Below, piece by piece: positions 6,610-13,987 of a stretch of DNA of 13,987 nucleotides. The stretch lies in assembly GCA_031283915.1 (NCBI GenBank), contig JAITAY010000371.1, forward strand, positions 1 through 13,987, in the 5' to 3' direction. A program made the translations under genes and the position numbers. This DNA comes from Tannerella sp. GTDB taxonomy: Bacteria; Bacteroidota; Bacteroidia; Bacteroidales; Tannerellaceae. Each line of letters opens with the position of its first letter. Position 1 is the first letter of the stretch. The notes beneath the pieces are model-generated. The model was not told the DNA's origin. It made no database searches and was given only the letters and a program-made list of their open reading frames with translations.

Positions 6610-7614
6610 ATGAAATTCAAAAAGCATAGATTATTAATGTATATAGGACTTTCCGCTTTGCTGCCGGGCATGAAAACGTATGCCCAGACGCTGTTTGAGG
6701 TCAGACTGGACACGGCCGCTATCCTGATCGGAGAGCAAACAACGTTGCATCTGACAATCACAACGGATACGGGCAGACAAGTCTATTGGCCGCTTCCGGC
6801 TGACAACCTGATGCCCGGCGTGGAAATCCTCTCGCTTTCGCAACCTGATTCGGCTATAATAAACCACAAACTGACCATCAAACAGGATATTCTGATAACT
6901 TCCTTTGATTCGATGCTGTACCTGTTGCCGCCGTTCAGGGTGATTAACGAAGCGGATACGGTCTACTCCAATCAGGTAGCCCTGAAAGTCTCGACGTTGC
7001 CGGTTGATACAGACCATCCGGAGGAATTTTTCGACATCAAGGACGTTTGGAAACCGCCGTTCGTGCTGGCAGACTACTATCCGCTGATTTTCGGCATCGT
7101 GATTGCACTGGTTATCCTGTTTCTGATTTGGTACGTCGTGAAACGCCTCCGCAGTAACCGTTCGCTGGTACCGTTCAAGGGAGAGAAATCGCAGCTTCCT
7201 CCCCACGATGAAACGATTCAGGAACTGGACAGGATCAAACGTAAAAAACTATGGCAGCAAGGGCGGCACAAGGAATATCACACGCAAATTACGGATGCGT
7301 TGCGTCATTACCTGTTCAGGCTTTACACGTTCAATGCGATGGAAATGACGTCGCACGAAATTTTGGATGCGTTGCGGGAGAAAAATAATGACCGGACGGC
7401 ATACGATACCCTGCGGCAGATTCTCCAGTTGGCTGATTTTGTGAAGTTCGCCAAACTGCATCCGCTACCCGACGAGAACGACTTGAGCATGTCGAATGCG
7501 TACCTGTTTGTCGATCAAACCAAACCGAAGGAAACGCCCCCGCCGGCCACAGAACCGGAAGAAACAGATATGAAAATAAACCAAGTGATGATAACCAGAC
7601 AAAAGGAGGCGTAA
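6610..7614 (+). CDS. Exported single-pass membrane protein of the bat operon (DUF4381-like C-terminus)
   Basis: This 334-residue protein has a signal peptide (about 1-26, ending in KTYAQ) and a periplasmic beta-rich part (about 27-150) with the flavour of BatD's Ig-like repeats (LDTAAILIGEQTTLHLTI). One membrane helix follows (about 157-179, ending YVVKRLR). The cytoplasmic tail contains a helical segment (YHTQITDALRHYLF through ILQLADFVKFAKL) similar to the tails of DUF4381-type and BatD proteins. No enzyme motif is seen. It sits between the DUF58 and BatA genes, where many Bacteroidota carry a gene of this kind. The ATG of batA follows its stop after one base. It probably anchors or senses for the MoxR-vWA complex across the inner membrane; that role is inference. 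Confidence 0.8.
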   Translation: MKFKKHRLLMYIGLSALLPGMKTYAQTLFEVRLDTAAILIGEQTTLHLTITTDTGRQVYWPLPADNLMPGVEILSLSQPDSAIINHKLTIKQDILITSFDSMLYLLPPFRVINEADTVYSNQVALKVSTLPVDTDHPEEFFDIKDVWKPPFVLADYYPLIFGIVIALVILFLIWYVVKRLRSNRSLVPFKGEKSQLPPHDETIQELDRIKRKKLWQQGRHKEYHTQITDALRHYLFRLYTFNAMEMTSHEILDALREKNNDRTAYDTLRQILQLADFVKFAKLHPLPDENDLSMSNAYLFVDQTKPKETPPPATEPEETDMKINQVMITRQKEA

Positions 7615-7615
7615 A

Positions 7616-8602
7616 ATGATATTTGCAAATCCGGCTTACTTATATTTACTGTTATTGCTCATCCCGCTGATGGGGTGGTATATCTGGAAGATGCGCAAGA
7701 ATCAGGCGAGCTTGCAAGTCTCGTCATCCCGGGCGTTTGTTCCCTCCAGAACAAACACATGGAAGGTCTATTTGCGTCATGTGCCGTATGTATTCCGAAT
7801 GGCGGCCATTGCCTTTCTGATTGTGGTACTGGCAAGACCCCAGTCGACCGATAACTGGCAAAATTCAACCACCGAAGGGATAGACATCATGCTGGCGATG
7901 GATATTTCAAGCAGTATGCTGGCCGAAGACCTGAAGCCAAACCGTCTGGAGGCCTCCAAGAATGTCGCAGCCTCCTTTATCAACGGGCGCTCGAACGATA
8001 ATATCGGATTAGTGGTATTCTCTGGAGAGAGTTTCACGCAATGCCCCCTGACGACCGATCATGCCGTTTTGCTGAACCTGTTCAAGGACATTCACAGCGG
8101 TATGATTGAAGACGGAACGGCTATCGGCCTGGGGTTGGCCAATGCCGTCAGTCGAATCAAGGACAGCCAGGCCATCTCGAAGGTCATCATCCTGTTGACC
8201 GACGGATCCAACAACCGCGGCGAAATTGCTCCGGTCACGGCTGCGGAAATTGCCCGGTCATTTGGCATCCGGGTCTATACTATCGGCGTAGGGACGAAGG
8301 GTGAAGCGCCGTATCCCTTCCAGACGGCTTTCGGCATTAAATACCAGAATGTTCCGGTGGATATTGACGAACCGACGCTGAAACAGATTGCTTCCACAAC
8401 CGGCGGACAGTATTTCCGCGCGACAGACAACGCCAGCCTGAAATCGATTTACACCGAAATCGACCAGATGGAGAAGACGAAAATCAGCGTGCAGGAATTT
8501 AGCAAAAAGCAGGAAGAATACAGGGATATCGCCCTGCTGGTCTTTGCCCTCCTGCTGCTGGAGATGTTATTGAGATATACACTGTTTAAGAAGATACCGT
8601 AA
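7616..8602 (+). CDS. batA: BatA, membrane-anchored vWA aerotolerance protein
   Basis: The 328-residue protein has membrane helices at about 7-22, 57-73 and 302-320, flanking a vWA domain at about 88-275. The MIDAS is complete: Asp96-x-Ser98-x-Ser100 (DISSS), Thr168 in EDGTAIG, and Thr195-Asp196-Gly197. The stretch SMLAEDLKPNRLEASK is typical of BatA/BatB. BatA was defined in the Bacteroides fragilis aerotolerance operon. It is thought to form an inner-membrane complex with BatB and the TPR proteins, with MoxR acting from the cytoplasm. A strong Shine-Dalgarno-like AGGAGG, unusual for this phylum, lies just ahead of the ATG and overlaps the end of the preceding gene, which fixes the start. The gene is intact. 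Confidence 0.93.
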   Translation: MIFANPAYLYLLLLLIPLMGWYIWKMRKNQASLQVSSSRAFVPSRTNTWKVYLRHVPYVFRMAAIAFLIVVLARPQSTDNWQNSTTEGIDIMLAMDISSSMLAEDLKPNRLEASKNVAASFINGRSNDNIGLVVFSGESFTQCPLTTDHAVLLNLFKDIHSGMIEDGTAIGLGLANAVSRIKDSQAISKVIILLTDGSNNRGEIAPVTAAEIARSFGIRVYTIGVGTKGEAPYPFQTAFGIKYQNVPVDIDEPTLKQIASTTGGQYFRATDNASLKSIYTEIDQMEKTKISVQEFSKKQEEYRDIALLVFALLLLEMLLRYTLFKKIP

Positions 8603-8614
8603 AGAAGATAGCTT

Positions 8615-9634
8615 ATGTTTCGTTTTGCAAATCCGGAATTTTTATATTTATTGCTGGTACTTCCCGTACTGATTCTGTTTTTTATCTATACGGGCATTTC
8701 CAGGAGGAAAGCCATCCGGAAATACGGAGACCCGGAACTGGTACGCCAACTGATGCCGGAAGCCTCGCCCAAACGTCAAAGGTTGAAATTCGGGATGCTG
8801 TTTGTTGCCGTGACGACGCTTGTCTTTGTGATTGCCGGGCCGCAGTTCGGATCCAAAATTGAGACAGTCAAGCGACAGGGCGTGGAAATCATGGTTTGTC
8901 TGGACGTTTCCAATTCCATGATGGCGGAAGACATCAAGCCCAACCGTCTGGAGAAAGCCAAACAAATGCTGGCTCGAATGACGGACGGCTTCTCGGACGA
9001 CAAAGTCGGACTGATTGTTTTTGCCGGCGATGCCTTTACGCAATTGCCGATTACATCGGACTACATCTCGGCTAAAATGTTCCTCTCCTCCATCAATCCC
9101 TCGATGGTCTCGTCGCAGGGAACAGCGATTGGCGCAGCCATCAATCTGGCCATGCGCTCGTTCACGCCCGACGAGAAAGCGGGGAAGACGGTACTGTTGA
9201 TTACGGACGGGGAAAATCATGAAGACGACGCCGTGAAGGTTGCCGCATCGGCCGCAGAAAAGAACATCACGGTGAATGTGGTAGGTATCGGACTGCCTCA
9301 GGGTGCGCCCATACCGCTAAGTGGCACCAGTAATTTCATGAAGGACGTCGGCGGCAATGTCGTCGTCACACAGTTGAACGAACAGATGTGCCAGGAAATT
9401 GCAGCCGCGGGGAAAGGCATCTACGTCCGCGCCGACAACACCAATTCGGCTTTGCGGACGCTGCAAAGTGAAATCAACAAAATGGACAAGTCCGAACTGG
9501 ACAGTAAGGTTTACTCAGAGTACGACGAACAGTTCCAGCTGCTGGCGTGGATTGTACTGGCGCTGCTGATACTGGAATTTTTAGTCATGGAACGGAAGAA
9601 TCGAATTTTCCAAAAGGTAAAATTATTTTCTTAA
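8615..9634 (+). CDS. batB: BatB, membrane-anchored vWA aerotolerance protein
   Basis: This 339-residue paralogue of BatA has the same layout: N-terminal helices at about 8-26 and 58-76, a vWA domain at about 88-280, and a C-terminal helix at about 311-328 (LLAWIVLALLILEFLV). Its MIDAS is complete, with Asp97-x-Ser99-x-Ser101 (DVSNS), Thr170 in SSQGTAIG, and Thr197-Asp198-Gly199. It differs from BatA by carrying DVSNS in place of DISSS and by its own N-terminal anchor. BatA and BatB are expected to act together in the envelope complex. The gene begins 12 bases after batA and ends 12 bases before the preferred batC ATG. The parallel order and matching motifs indicate an ancient tandem duplication. 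Confidence 0.93.
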   Translation: MFRFANPEFLYLLLVLPVLILFFIYTGISRRKAIRKYGDPELVRQLMPEASPKRQRLKFGMLFVAVTTLVFVIAGPQFGSKIETVKRQGVEIMVCLDVSNSMMAEDIKPNRLEKAKQMLARMTDGFSDDKVGLIVFAGDAFTQLPITSDYISAKMFLSSINPSMVSSQGTAIGAAINLAMRSFTPDEKAGKTVLLITDGENHEDDAVKVAASAAEKNITVNVVGIGLPQGAPIPLSGTSNFMKDVGGNVVVTQLNEQMCQEIAAAGKGIYVRADNTNSALRTLQSEINKMDKSELDSKVYSEYDEQFQLLAWIVLALLILEFLVMERKNRIFQKVKLFS

Positions 9635-9646
9635 TTGATTGGAACT

Positions 9647-10390
9647 ATGAGCATGAGACTTAAAACAATCATCGGAATGACCGCCGGCCTTTTGTGTGCC
9701 GGGACGGTTTTCGGCCAGAAAGCCGAACGCAAGCATATCCACGAAGGGAATACATTATACAGCAGCGAAAAATTCACCGAGGCGGAGATTGCTTACCGGA
9801 AAAGTGTAGACGTGAACCCCCGTTCTGTCGAGGGGGCATACGATTTGGGAAACGCCCTGTACCGTCAGCAGAAATATCCCGAAGCGGCCGAACAGTACCA
9901 GTTAGTCACCGGGCAGAGCGAGCGGTTGCTATCCGAAAACAGAGAAGCGAACGCCACCCGTCTGGCACAGGTTTACCACAATCTGGGAAACATCGATATG
10001 CAAAGCAAGGAATATGCGAAAAGCGTCGAAGCCTACAAGCAGTCGTTGCGGCTGAATCCGAAAGACGACGAAACGCGATATAACCTGGCGCTGGCACAAA
10101 AGTTGCTTGACGATCAGCAACAGCAGGATCAGGATCAGCAGCAGAACCAGGATCAGCAGGAGCAGGAGCAACAGGAGCAGCAACAAAACCAGGATCAACA
10201 GGATCAGCAACAGCAGCAGGAGCAGGAAGAAAAGACGCAGGAACAGCCCCAGCCCAATGAACAGATGAGTCAGGACAATGCCCAGCAGATACTCGATGCC
10301 TTCCTGCAGGACGAAAAGGATACGCAGGAAAAGGTAAAGAAGGCGCAGGCGAAACAGCAGGAACGTCGCAGAACCGACAAACAGTGGTAA
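9647..10390 (+). CDS. batC: BatC, exported TPR protein with Gln-rich tract
   Basis: Starting at the ATG at 9647, the product has 247 residues: a signal peptide (about 1-24, ending TVFGQ), TPR units around 26-85 (RKHIHEGNTLYSSEKFTEAE, then AYDLGNALYRQQKYPEAA) and 105-145 (YHNLGNIDMQSKEYAKSVEAY). A long Gln/Asp/Glu tract (about 157-211) and a basic helical tail (KVKKAQAKQQERRR) follow. A TTG codon directly after the batB stop (9635) would add four residues, but the ATG with GGA upstream fits the signal peptide better; ATG 9653 is a further option. TPR proteins of Bat operons are thought to scaffold BatA/BatB in the periplasm. The Gln tract is encoded by impure CAG, GAT and CAA repeats and may vary in length between strains. 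Confidence 0.88.
   Translation: MSMRLKTIIGMTAGLLCAGTVFGQKAERKHIHEGNTLYSSEKFTEAEIAYRKSVDVNPRSVEGAYDLGNALYRQQKYPEAAEQYQLVTGQSERLLSENREANATRLAQVYHNLGNIDMQSKEYAKSVEAYKQSLRLNPKDDETRYNLALAQKLLDDQQQQDQDQQQNQDQQEQEQQEQQQNQDQQDQQQQQEQEEKTQEQPQPNEQMSQDNAQQILDAFLQDEKDTQEKVKKAQAKQQERRRTDKQW
10115..10259 (+). repeat. Low-complexity Gln-coding tract inside batC
   Basis: Impure runs of CAG, CAA, GAT and GAG codons encode Gln with interspersed Asp and Glu. All unit changes are multiples of three, so length changes would keep the frame. The opposite strand reads as a Leu/Ile run, which produces a false membrane-protein frame. Confidence 0.85.
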
Positions 10391-10412
10391 AAAAAATAAA
10401 ACGAGAACCGAT

Positions 10413-12245
10413 ATGAGACAGACAATCATTTTCCTGTTTGCAGTGATGTTCTTCGCCGCAGGGACGTATCTGAAAGCGGATGAGGTGACTTTCAAGGCAG
10501 CTGCTCCCGAGGCGGTTGTTATGGGGCAGCAGTTCCGGCTGACCTACACGCTCAACGTCGATGACGGCAGGGAACTTCGCATACCGGACCTTATCGACTT
10601 CGATGTGTTGATGGGGCCTACTTCCTCGGTCTCAAGAAGCATCCAGTTCGTTAACGGTGTACAGACCAGTTCGGTTACACAGACATTTACCTATATCCTG
10701 ATGCCGAAAAAGGAAGGAACGTTCAACCTTGCCCCGGCAACGGTCAAGGCCAAAAATGCCAATTATACATCCAATGCACTGGTGATAAAAGTCCTGCCTC
10801 CCGACCCGTCCGGAAATACCGGCGGTCAGCAGGGAGGAGGGGGCAGCCAGCCGGCTACCTCGCCAACCGGCATCGGAAGCGAAGATCTTTTTGTCCGCAT
10901 GAGTGTATCCAACCGGAATGTCTATGAACAGGAAGGTTTTCTGGTGACTTTCAAAATCTATTCGCTGGTAGATGTGGCTGGAGTTCCAAGTTTGAAATTT
11001 CCTGAATTTGAAGGTTTCCTGTCACAGGACATTGAGGTGAATCCGCAATGGACGCTGGAGAACCATAACGGACGGAATTATCGTACGGCCGTGCTGAAAC
11101 AGACCTTTCTCTATCCGCAACATTCGGGCAAAATCACCATTGAATCCGGAAAATTCGATGTGCTCGTGCGGATGCGCACGCAAAAGAGGATACGCAGTAT
11201 TTTCGACGATTTCTTCGATTCCTACCAGGACGTGAAAAAAGAACTGGCTTCGCCGGCAGTGACGATCGACGTCAAGCCGCTGCCCTCCGGCAAGCCGGCT
11301 TCGTTCAACGGCGCCGTGGGAAACTACACGATGAAAACGTCCGTCAATACCACGAACATGAAAGTAAACGAAGCCGTGACGGTGACGGTGAATCTTTCCG
11401 GCAGCGGAAATATCCGGATTGCAAAAAATCCGGAAGTTGCCTTCCCGAATGATTTCGAGGTGTATGACCCCAAAGTAGACACGAAAATCAAGACGACAAC
11501 GGCTGGTACGAGTGGCACAAAAACCATTGAATACATGGCCATACCGCGTTATGCCGGCGACTTTGAGATTCCGTCCGTTACCTTTTCGTACTTCGATCCC
11601 AAAGATGGTACCTACAAAACGCTTCGCTCGGATGCATATTCGTTGCATGTCGAAAAAGGCGCATCCGGAGATGAGTCCGCCCCGGTGATGTCGAATTTCA
11701 CTAACCGCGAAAATGTCAGGCTGCTGGGACAGGATATTCGCTACATCAAGGTCGGGAAAGTACATTTCCTTCCCAACAGGGAAATTTTCTTCGGGTCACT
11801 GACTTATATCCTTATATACATAACCGTTACCCTTCTTTTCATCGCCTTTTTTGTCGTTTATCGCAAGCAAATGAAAGAGAATGCGAACATCGCACTGGTA
11901 CGTACGAAAAAAGCCAACAAAACGGCTGTACGGCGCTTGAAAAAGGCGGAAAAACAGTTGAAGGAAAACAGGAAAGAATCTTTTTACGACGAAACGCTCC
12001 GGGCGGTATGGGGTTACCTGAGCGACAAGCTGAACATTCCGCTTTCGCATCTGACCAAAGACAACGTCGGGACAGAACTGTTCAAATACGGCGTGGAAGA
12101 AGCGTTGTCCAACGAATTTATGGACATTCTGAATACCTGTGAATTTGCGCGTTATGCACCCAGTCAGGCGCCGGACGCCATGGATCACTTGTTTAAACAG
12201 GCGGTAAGCGCCATCGGCAAGATGGAGAATACCATAAAAAAATAA
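10413..12245 (+). CDS. batD: BatD, large exported aerotolerance protein
   Basis: The 610-residue product has a signal peptide (about 1-22, ending YLKA). Its long beta-rich periplasmic region shows BatD-type repeats, such as VVMGQQFRLTYTLNVDDG near the start and MKVNEAVTVTVNLSGSGNIR further on. A Gly-rich linker (about 131-156, GGQQGGGGSQPATSPTG) separates the first domain from the rest. One membrane helix (about 460-482, TYILIYITVTLLFIAFFVVY) leads into a basic coiled tail (KKANKTAVRRLKKAEKQLKENRKE) and a helical C-terminal domain. That domain resembles the tail of the membrane protein encoded at 6610. The length is normal for BatD. It starts 22 bases after batC and its TAA shares its last base with the batE ATG. 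It is expected to span the inner membrane and link the periplasmic TPR proteins to the vWA complex. Confidence 0.92.
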   Translation: MRQTIIFLFAVMFFAAGTYLKADEVTFKAAAPEAVVMGQQFRLTYTLNVDDGRELRIPDLIDFDVLMGPTSSVSRSIQFVNGVQTSSVTQTFTYILMPKKEGTFNLAPATVKAKNANYTSNALVIKVLPPDPSGNTGGQQGGGGSQPATSPTGIGSEDLFVRMSVSNRNVYEQEGFLVTFKIYSLVDVAGVPSLKFPEFEGFLSQDIEVNPQWTLENHNGRNYRTAVLKQTFLYPQHSGKITIESGKFDVLVRMRTQKRIRSIFDDFFDSYQDVKKELASPAVTIDVKPLPSGKPASFNGAVGNYTMKTSVNTTNMKVNEAVTVTVNLSGSGNIRIAKNPEVAFPNDFEVYDPKVDTKIKTTTAGTSGTKTIEYMAIPRYAGDFEIPSVTFSYFDPKDGTYKTLRSDAYSLHVEKGASGDESAPVMSNFTNRENVRLLGQDIRYIKVGKVHFLPNREIFFGSLTYILIYITVTLLFIAFFVVYRKQMKENANIALVRTKKANKTAVRRLKKAEKQLKENRKESFYDETLRAVWGYLSDKLNIPLSHLTKDNVGTELFKYGVEEALSNEFMDILNTCEFARYAPSQAPDAMDHLFKQAVSAIGKMENTIKK

Positions 12246-13006
12246 TGATTATGAAAACGTTAAAGAAACTGTTCCTGTTTCTGGCAATCACGTGCATGGC
12301 TCACGGCCTGCGAGCGCAGGAAGCTTTGAAAGAAGCGGAAACGGCCTACGCACAGGAAAATTATGCGAAGGCGATTGAGTTATACGAAAGCGTTTTGAAA
12401 AATTACGGAGATTCGTACGCAGTATATTACAACCTCGGCAATGCCTGTTATAAAGCGGGAAAAACAGCCTCGGCCATCCTGAATTACGAACGTGCCCTGC
12501 TGATGAATCCGGGTGACAGGGATGTCCGTTTCAATCTGGAAATGGCCAGACTGCGCATGACCGACAAAATCGAGCCGCTGGGCGATCTGTTCATCACCAA
12601 ATGGGTACAGGTGGTGCAGAACCTGTTCAGTGTGGATACGTGGGCAACCGTCGGCGTGATCGGATTCATCCTGTTTGCGGGCTGCCTGACGCTTTTCTTC
12701 TTTGCCAAATGGATGCGCCTGCGGAAAATCGGTTTCTACGCAGGAACTATACTGCTGATCATCGTCGTGTGCGCCAATCTGTTTGCGTGGAACGAGCGGA
12801 AGGCGTTGACCGAACGCACCGGCGCTATCGTCTTTGCCCCGATGGTCACAATCAAAAGTTCACCCGATGCCAGCGGGACGGATCTGTTTGTCCTGCACGA
12901 AGGGGTCAAAGTGTTTATTAAAAGCACGCTGGGCGAGTGGAACGAAATCGAACTGGAAGACGGTAGCGTCGGATGGATTCATCAGAAAGACATCGAAAAA
13001 ATATAG
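12245..13006 (+). CDS. batE: BatE, TPR and SH3-like aerotolerance protein
   Basis: This 253-residue protein has a signal peptide (about 1-24, ending GLRAQ) and two TPR units (about 26-91: AETAYAQENYAKAIELYES, then YYNLGNACYKAGKTASAILN). Two membrane helices follow (about 133-153 and 162-181), then a C-terminal SH3-like domain (about 192-253: VTIKSSPDASGTDLFVLHEG... GSVGWIHQKDIEKI). This is the standard BatE layout. The first ATG overlaps the batD stop by one base; an ATG at 12251 would remove two residues. The SH3-like domain suggests binding to peptidoglycan or to a partner protein in the periplasm, which is inference from the fold. The PAP2 gene follows after 6 bases. Confidence 0.92.
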   Translation: MIMKTLKKLFLFLAITCMAHGLRAQEALKEAETAYAQENYAKAIELYESVLKNYGDSYAVYYNLGNACYKAGKTASAILNYERALLMNPGDRDVRFNLEMARLRMTDKIEPLGDLFITKWVQVVQNLFSVDTWATVGVIGFILFAGCLTLFFFAKWMRLRKIGFYAGTILLIIVVCANLFAWNERKALTERTGAIVFAPMVTIKSSPDASGTDLFVLHEGVKVFIKSTLGEWNEIELEDGSVGWIHQKDIEKI

Positions 13007-13012
13007 TATTTC

Positions 13013-13690
13013 ATGCTGCCGGAACAACTGCTGGACTGTGAACGCGAGGCGTTCCTGTGGCTCAACGGAGGTCATACGCCTTTTTGGGACAGCTTCATCT
13101 GGCTGTATTCCGGCAAAGCCGTATGGATTCCGGTTGCCCTCTGGATTCTTTTCACGATCTGCTACCGGAAAAGCGGAAAAGAATCGCTGCTTGTATTGAT
13201 TTGTCTTGTACTGGTTATTACCCTGAGCGATCAGTTTGCCTCCGGTATCTGCAAACCCCTGTTTGCACGCCCCCGCCCAACACACCATCCGGATTTTTGC
13301 CAGCTGGTACAGATCATCGGCGATTACCGTGGCGGACGTTACGGTTTTATATCCAGTCACGCAGCCAACGCCTTCGGTTTCGCCGTTTTCACGCTGCTGC
13401 TGTTCCGCAGCCGCTCCTACACGCTGACCATTCTCCTTTGGAGCGTCTATATGGCTTATACGCGGATTTACATGGGAGTGCATTTCATTTCCGACATACT
13501 TCCGGGCGCCCTGGCCGGCGCTCTGTTCGGGTTTGCGGGATATAAACTGTACCACTGGACGCGCCGAAAAATCGGAAAACAGGCGGACGAACGGCCTGTC
13601 TACACTCCTGCCCAAATCCGGACGGTCATCTGCGGACTCGGACTTACGATTGGGTATATGTTTGTATACAGCTGGATAAAAACCGGATAG
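13013..13690 (+). CDS. PAP2-family membrane phosphatase
   Basis: The 225-residue integral membrane protein carries all three acid-phosphatase motifs: KPLFARPRP (Lys81, Arg88, Pro89), a variant of the second motif (SSHA, with His116) and Arg151-x5-His157-x3-Asp161. The second motif has Ser-Ser-His-Ala where PSGH is common; Ser115 and His116 are retained, so activity is likely. Several hydrophobic segments surround these motifs, placing the active site at the outer face of the inner membrane. The likely substrate is undecaprenyl pyrophosphate or a related lipid phosphate, giving carrier recycling for cell-wall and polysaccharide synthesis. It starts 6 bases after batE and is probably co-transcribed with the bat genes. 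No signal peptide is needed; the short N-terminus (MLPEQLLDCEREAFLWLNGG) is typical for the family. Confidence 0.88.
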   Translation: MLPEQLLDCEREAFLWLNGGHTPFWDSFIWLYSGKAVWIPVALWILFTICYRKSGKESLLVLICLVLVITLSDQFASGICKPLFARPRPTHHPDFCQLVQIIGDYRGGRYGFISSHAANAFGFAVFTLLLFRSRSYTLTILLWSVYMAYTRIYMGVHFISDILPGALAGALFGFAGYKLYHWTRRKIGKQADERPVYTPAQIRTVICGLGLTIGYMFVYSWIKTG

Positions 13691-13987
13691 TCGCTGTAGA
13701 AATGCAGTTTGATGAACACAGACAAAAGGCTACGAAAACATGAAATATTTTTTTACACTACTGACCGACTAAAAATTCGATAGTGTCCATATTTGGGTCA
13801 TGGTTCAAATCCGTTGAAGTTGTTAAGCGGAGTTCAAAAATACCCCCGACTTATACTGCGCGCGGTACAGTTTTGTGCATAAAGAGGTGGTTAGTGGTTA
13901 GAAAAAAAAGTGTAACAGCGCCTCCGCAGGGCTTTAGCCCAATCCCCCCCACATTGCCGTCCGTTTTAACTCAATGTCATCAAGTTA
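13691..13987. other. Non-coding end of the window
   Basis: No supported gene lies here; the longest frames are about 23 codons. No convincing terminator follows the PAP2 gene. Visible elements are copy B of the 29-bp element (13851-13879), a short tandem GTGGTTAGTGGTTAG near 13887, and a perfect dyad GGGCT-TT-AGCCC (13929-13940) followed by a C-run. The mix looks like dispersed intergenic repeats. Confidence 0.6.
13851..13879 (-). repeat. 29-bp dispersed element, copy B (inverted relative to copy A)
   Basis: Read on the minus strand it begins TGCACAAAACTGT, contains CCGCG, and ends AGTATAA, matching 4477-4505 at 25 of 29 positions. It lies 161 bases after the PAP2 stop. Confidence 0.6.

Noticed and set aside
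9929..10495. Minus-strand Leu/Ile-rich 'membrane protein'
   Set aside because: It is the complement of the Gln-coding tract of batC.
11022..11765. Minus-strand frame of about 250 codons opposite batD
   Set aside because: It is a shadow of a well-supported gene and has no motifs of its own.
13803..13815. tRNA T-arm look-alike (GGTTCAAATCC)
   Set aside because: The stem is weak, and no acceptor, D or anticodon arms can be found in the upstream 60 bases.

Overview
The window looks like chromosomal DNA from a member of the Bacteroidota, most likely the order Bacteroidales. The main reasons are a complete aerotolerance (Bat) operon in the Bacteroides gene order, a DNA-binding protein of the HU-like plus DUF4469-like architecture typical of Bacteroidales, weak or absent Shine-Dalgarno sequences, and a TAnnTTTG-type -7 promoter element upstream of moxR. 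Genus cannot be read from the sequence.

Left part (1-2930, minus strand, visibly AT-rich). Read in the direction of transcription this holds: a 29-codon 3' remnant of a lost gene (2807-2718); a SrfB-like protein that stops just after its first nucleotide-binding motif (2717-1638); a four-helix membrane protein (1573-608); and an overlapping gene for a protein made of 49-residue tandem repeats that runs off the left edge (633-1). These look like one operon whose upstream end has been cut away and whose SrfB member is truncated. It is the least explained part of the window.

Middle (2834-4712). A cluster of GC-rich dyads (2834-2910) separates the left module from a minus-strand HU-like DNA-binding gene (3628-2927), which has one or two small unknown genes upstream (3954-3640, and doubtfully 4162-3971). 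A long non-coding stretch follows. It contains a 12-bp inverted repeat ending in a T-run (4369-4461), a possible small-RNA gene or terminator, and the probable promoter of the next operon.

Right part (4713-13690, plus strand). Nine tightly packed genes follow: moxR (AAA+ ATPase), a DUF58/von Willebrand A protein, a single-pass membrane protein, batA, batB (membrane vWA proteins), batC (TPR, Gln-rich), batD (large exported Ig-like repeat protein), batE (TPR plus SH3-like) and a PAP2 phosphatase. Spacings are 24 bases or less, with a 1-base overlap at batD/batE, so they are probably co-transcribed. MoxR ATPases act with vWA proteins as chaperone or metal-insertion-like machines; here the vWA and TPR proteins would form an envelope complex linked to aerotolerance or stress survival. 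The PAP2 enzyme probably recycles a lipid pyrophosphate carrier and may simply share the transcript. A 29-bp sequence element occurs once on each side of this gene block, in opposite orientations (4477-4505 and 13851-13879).
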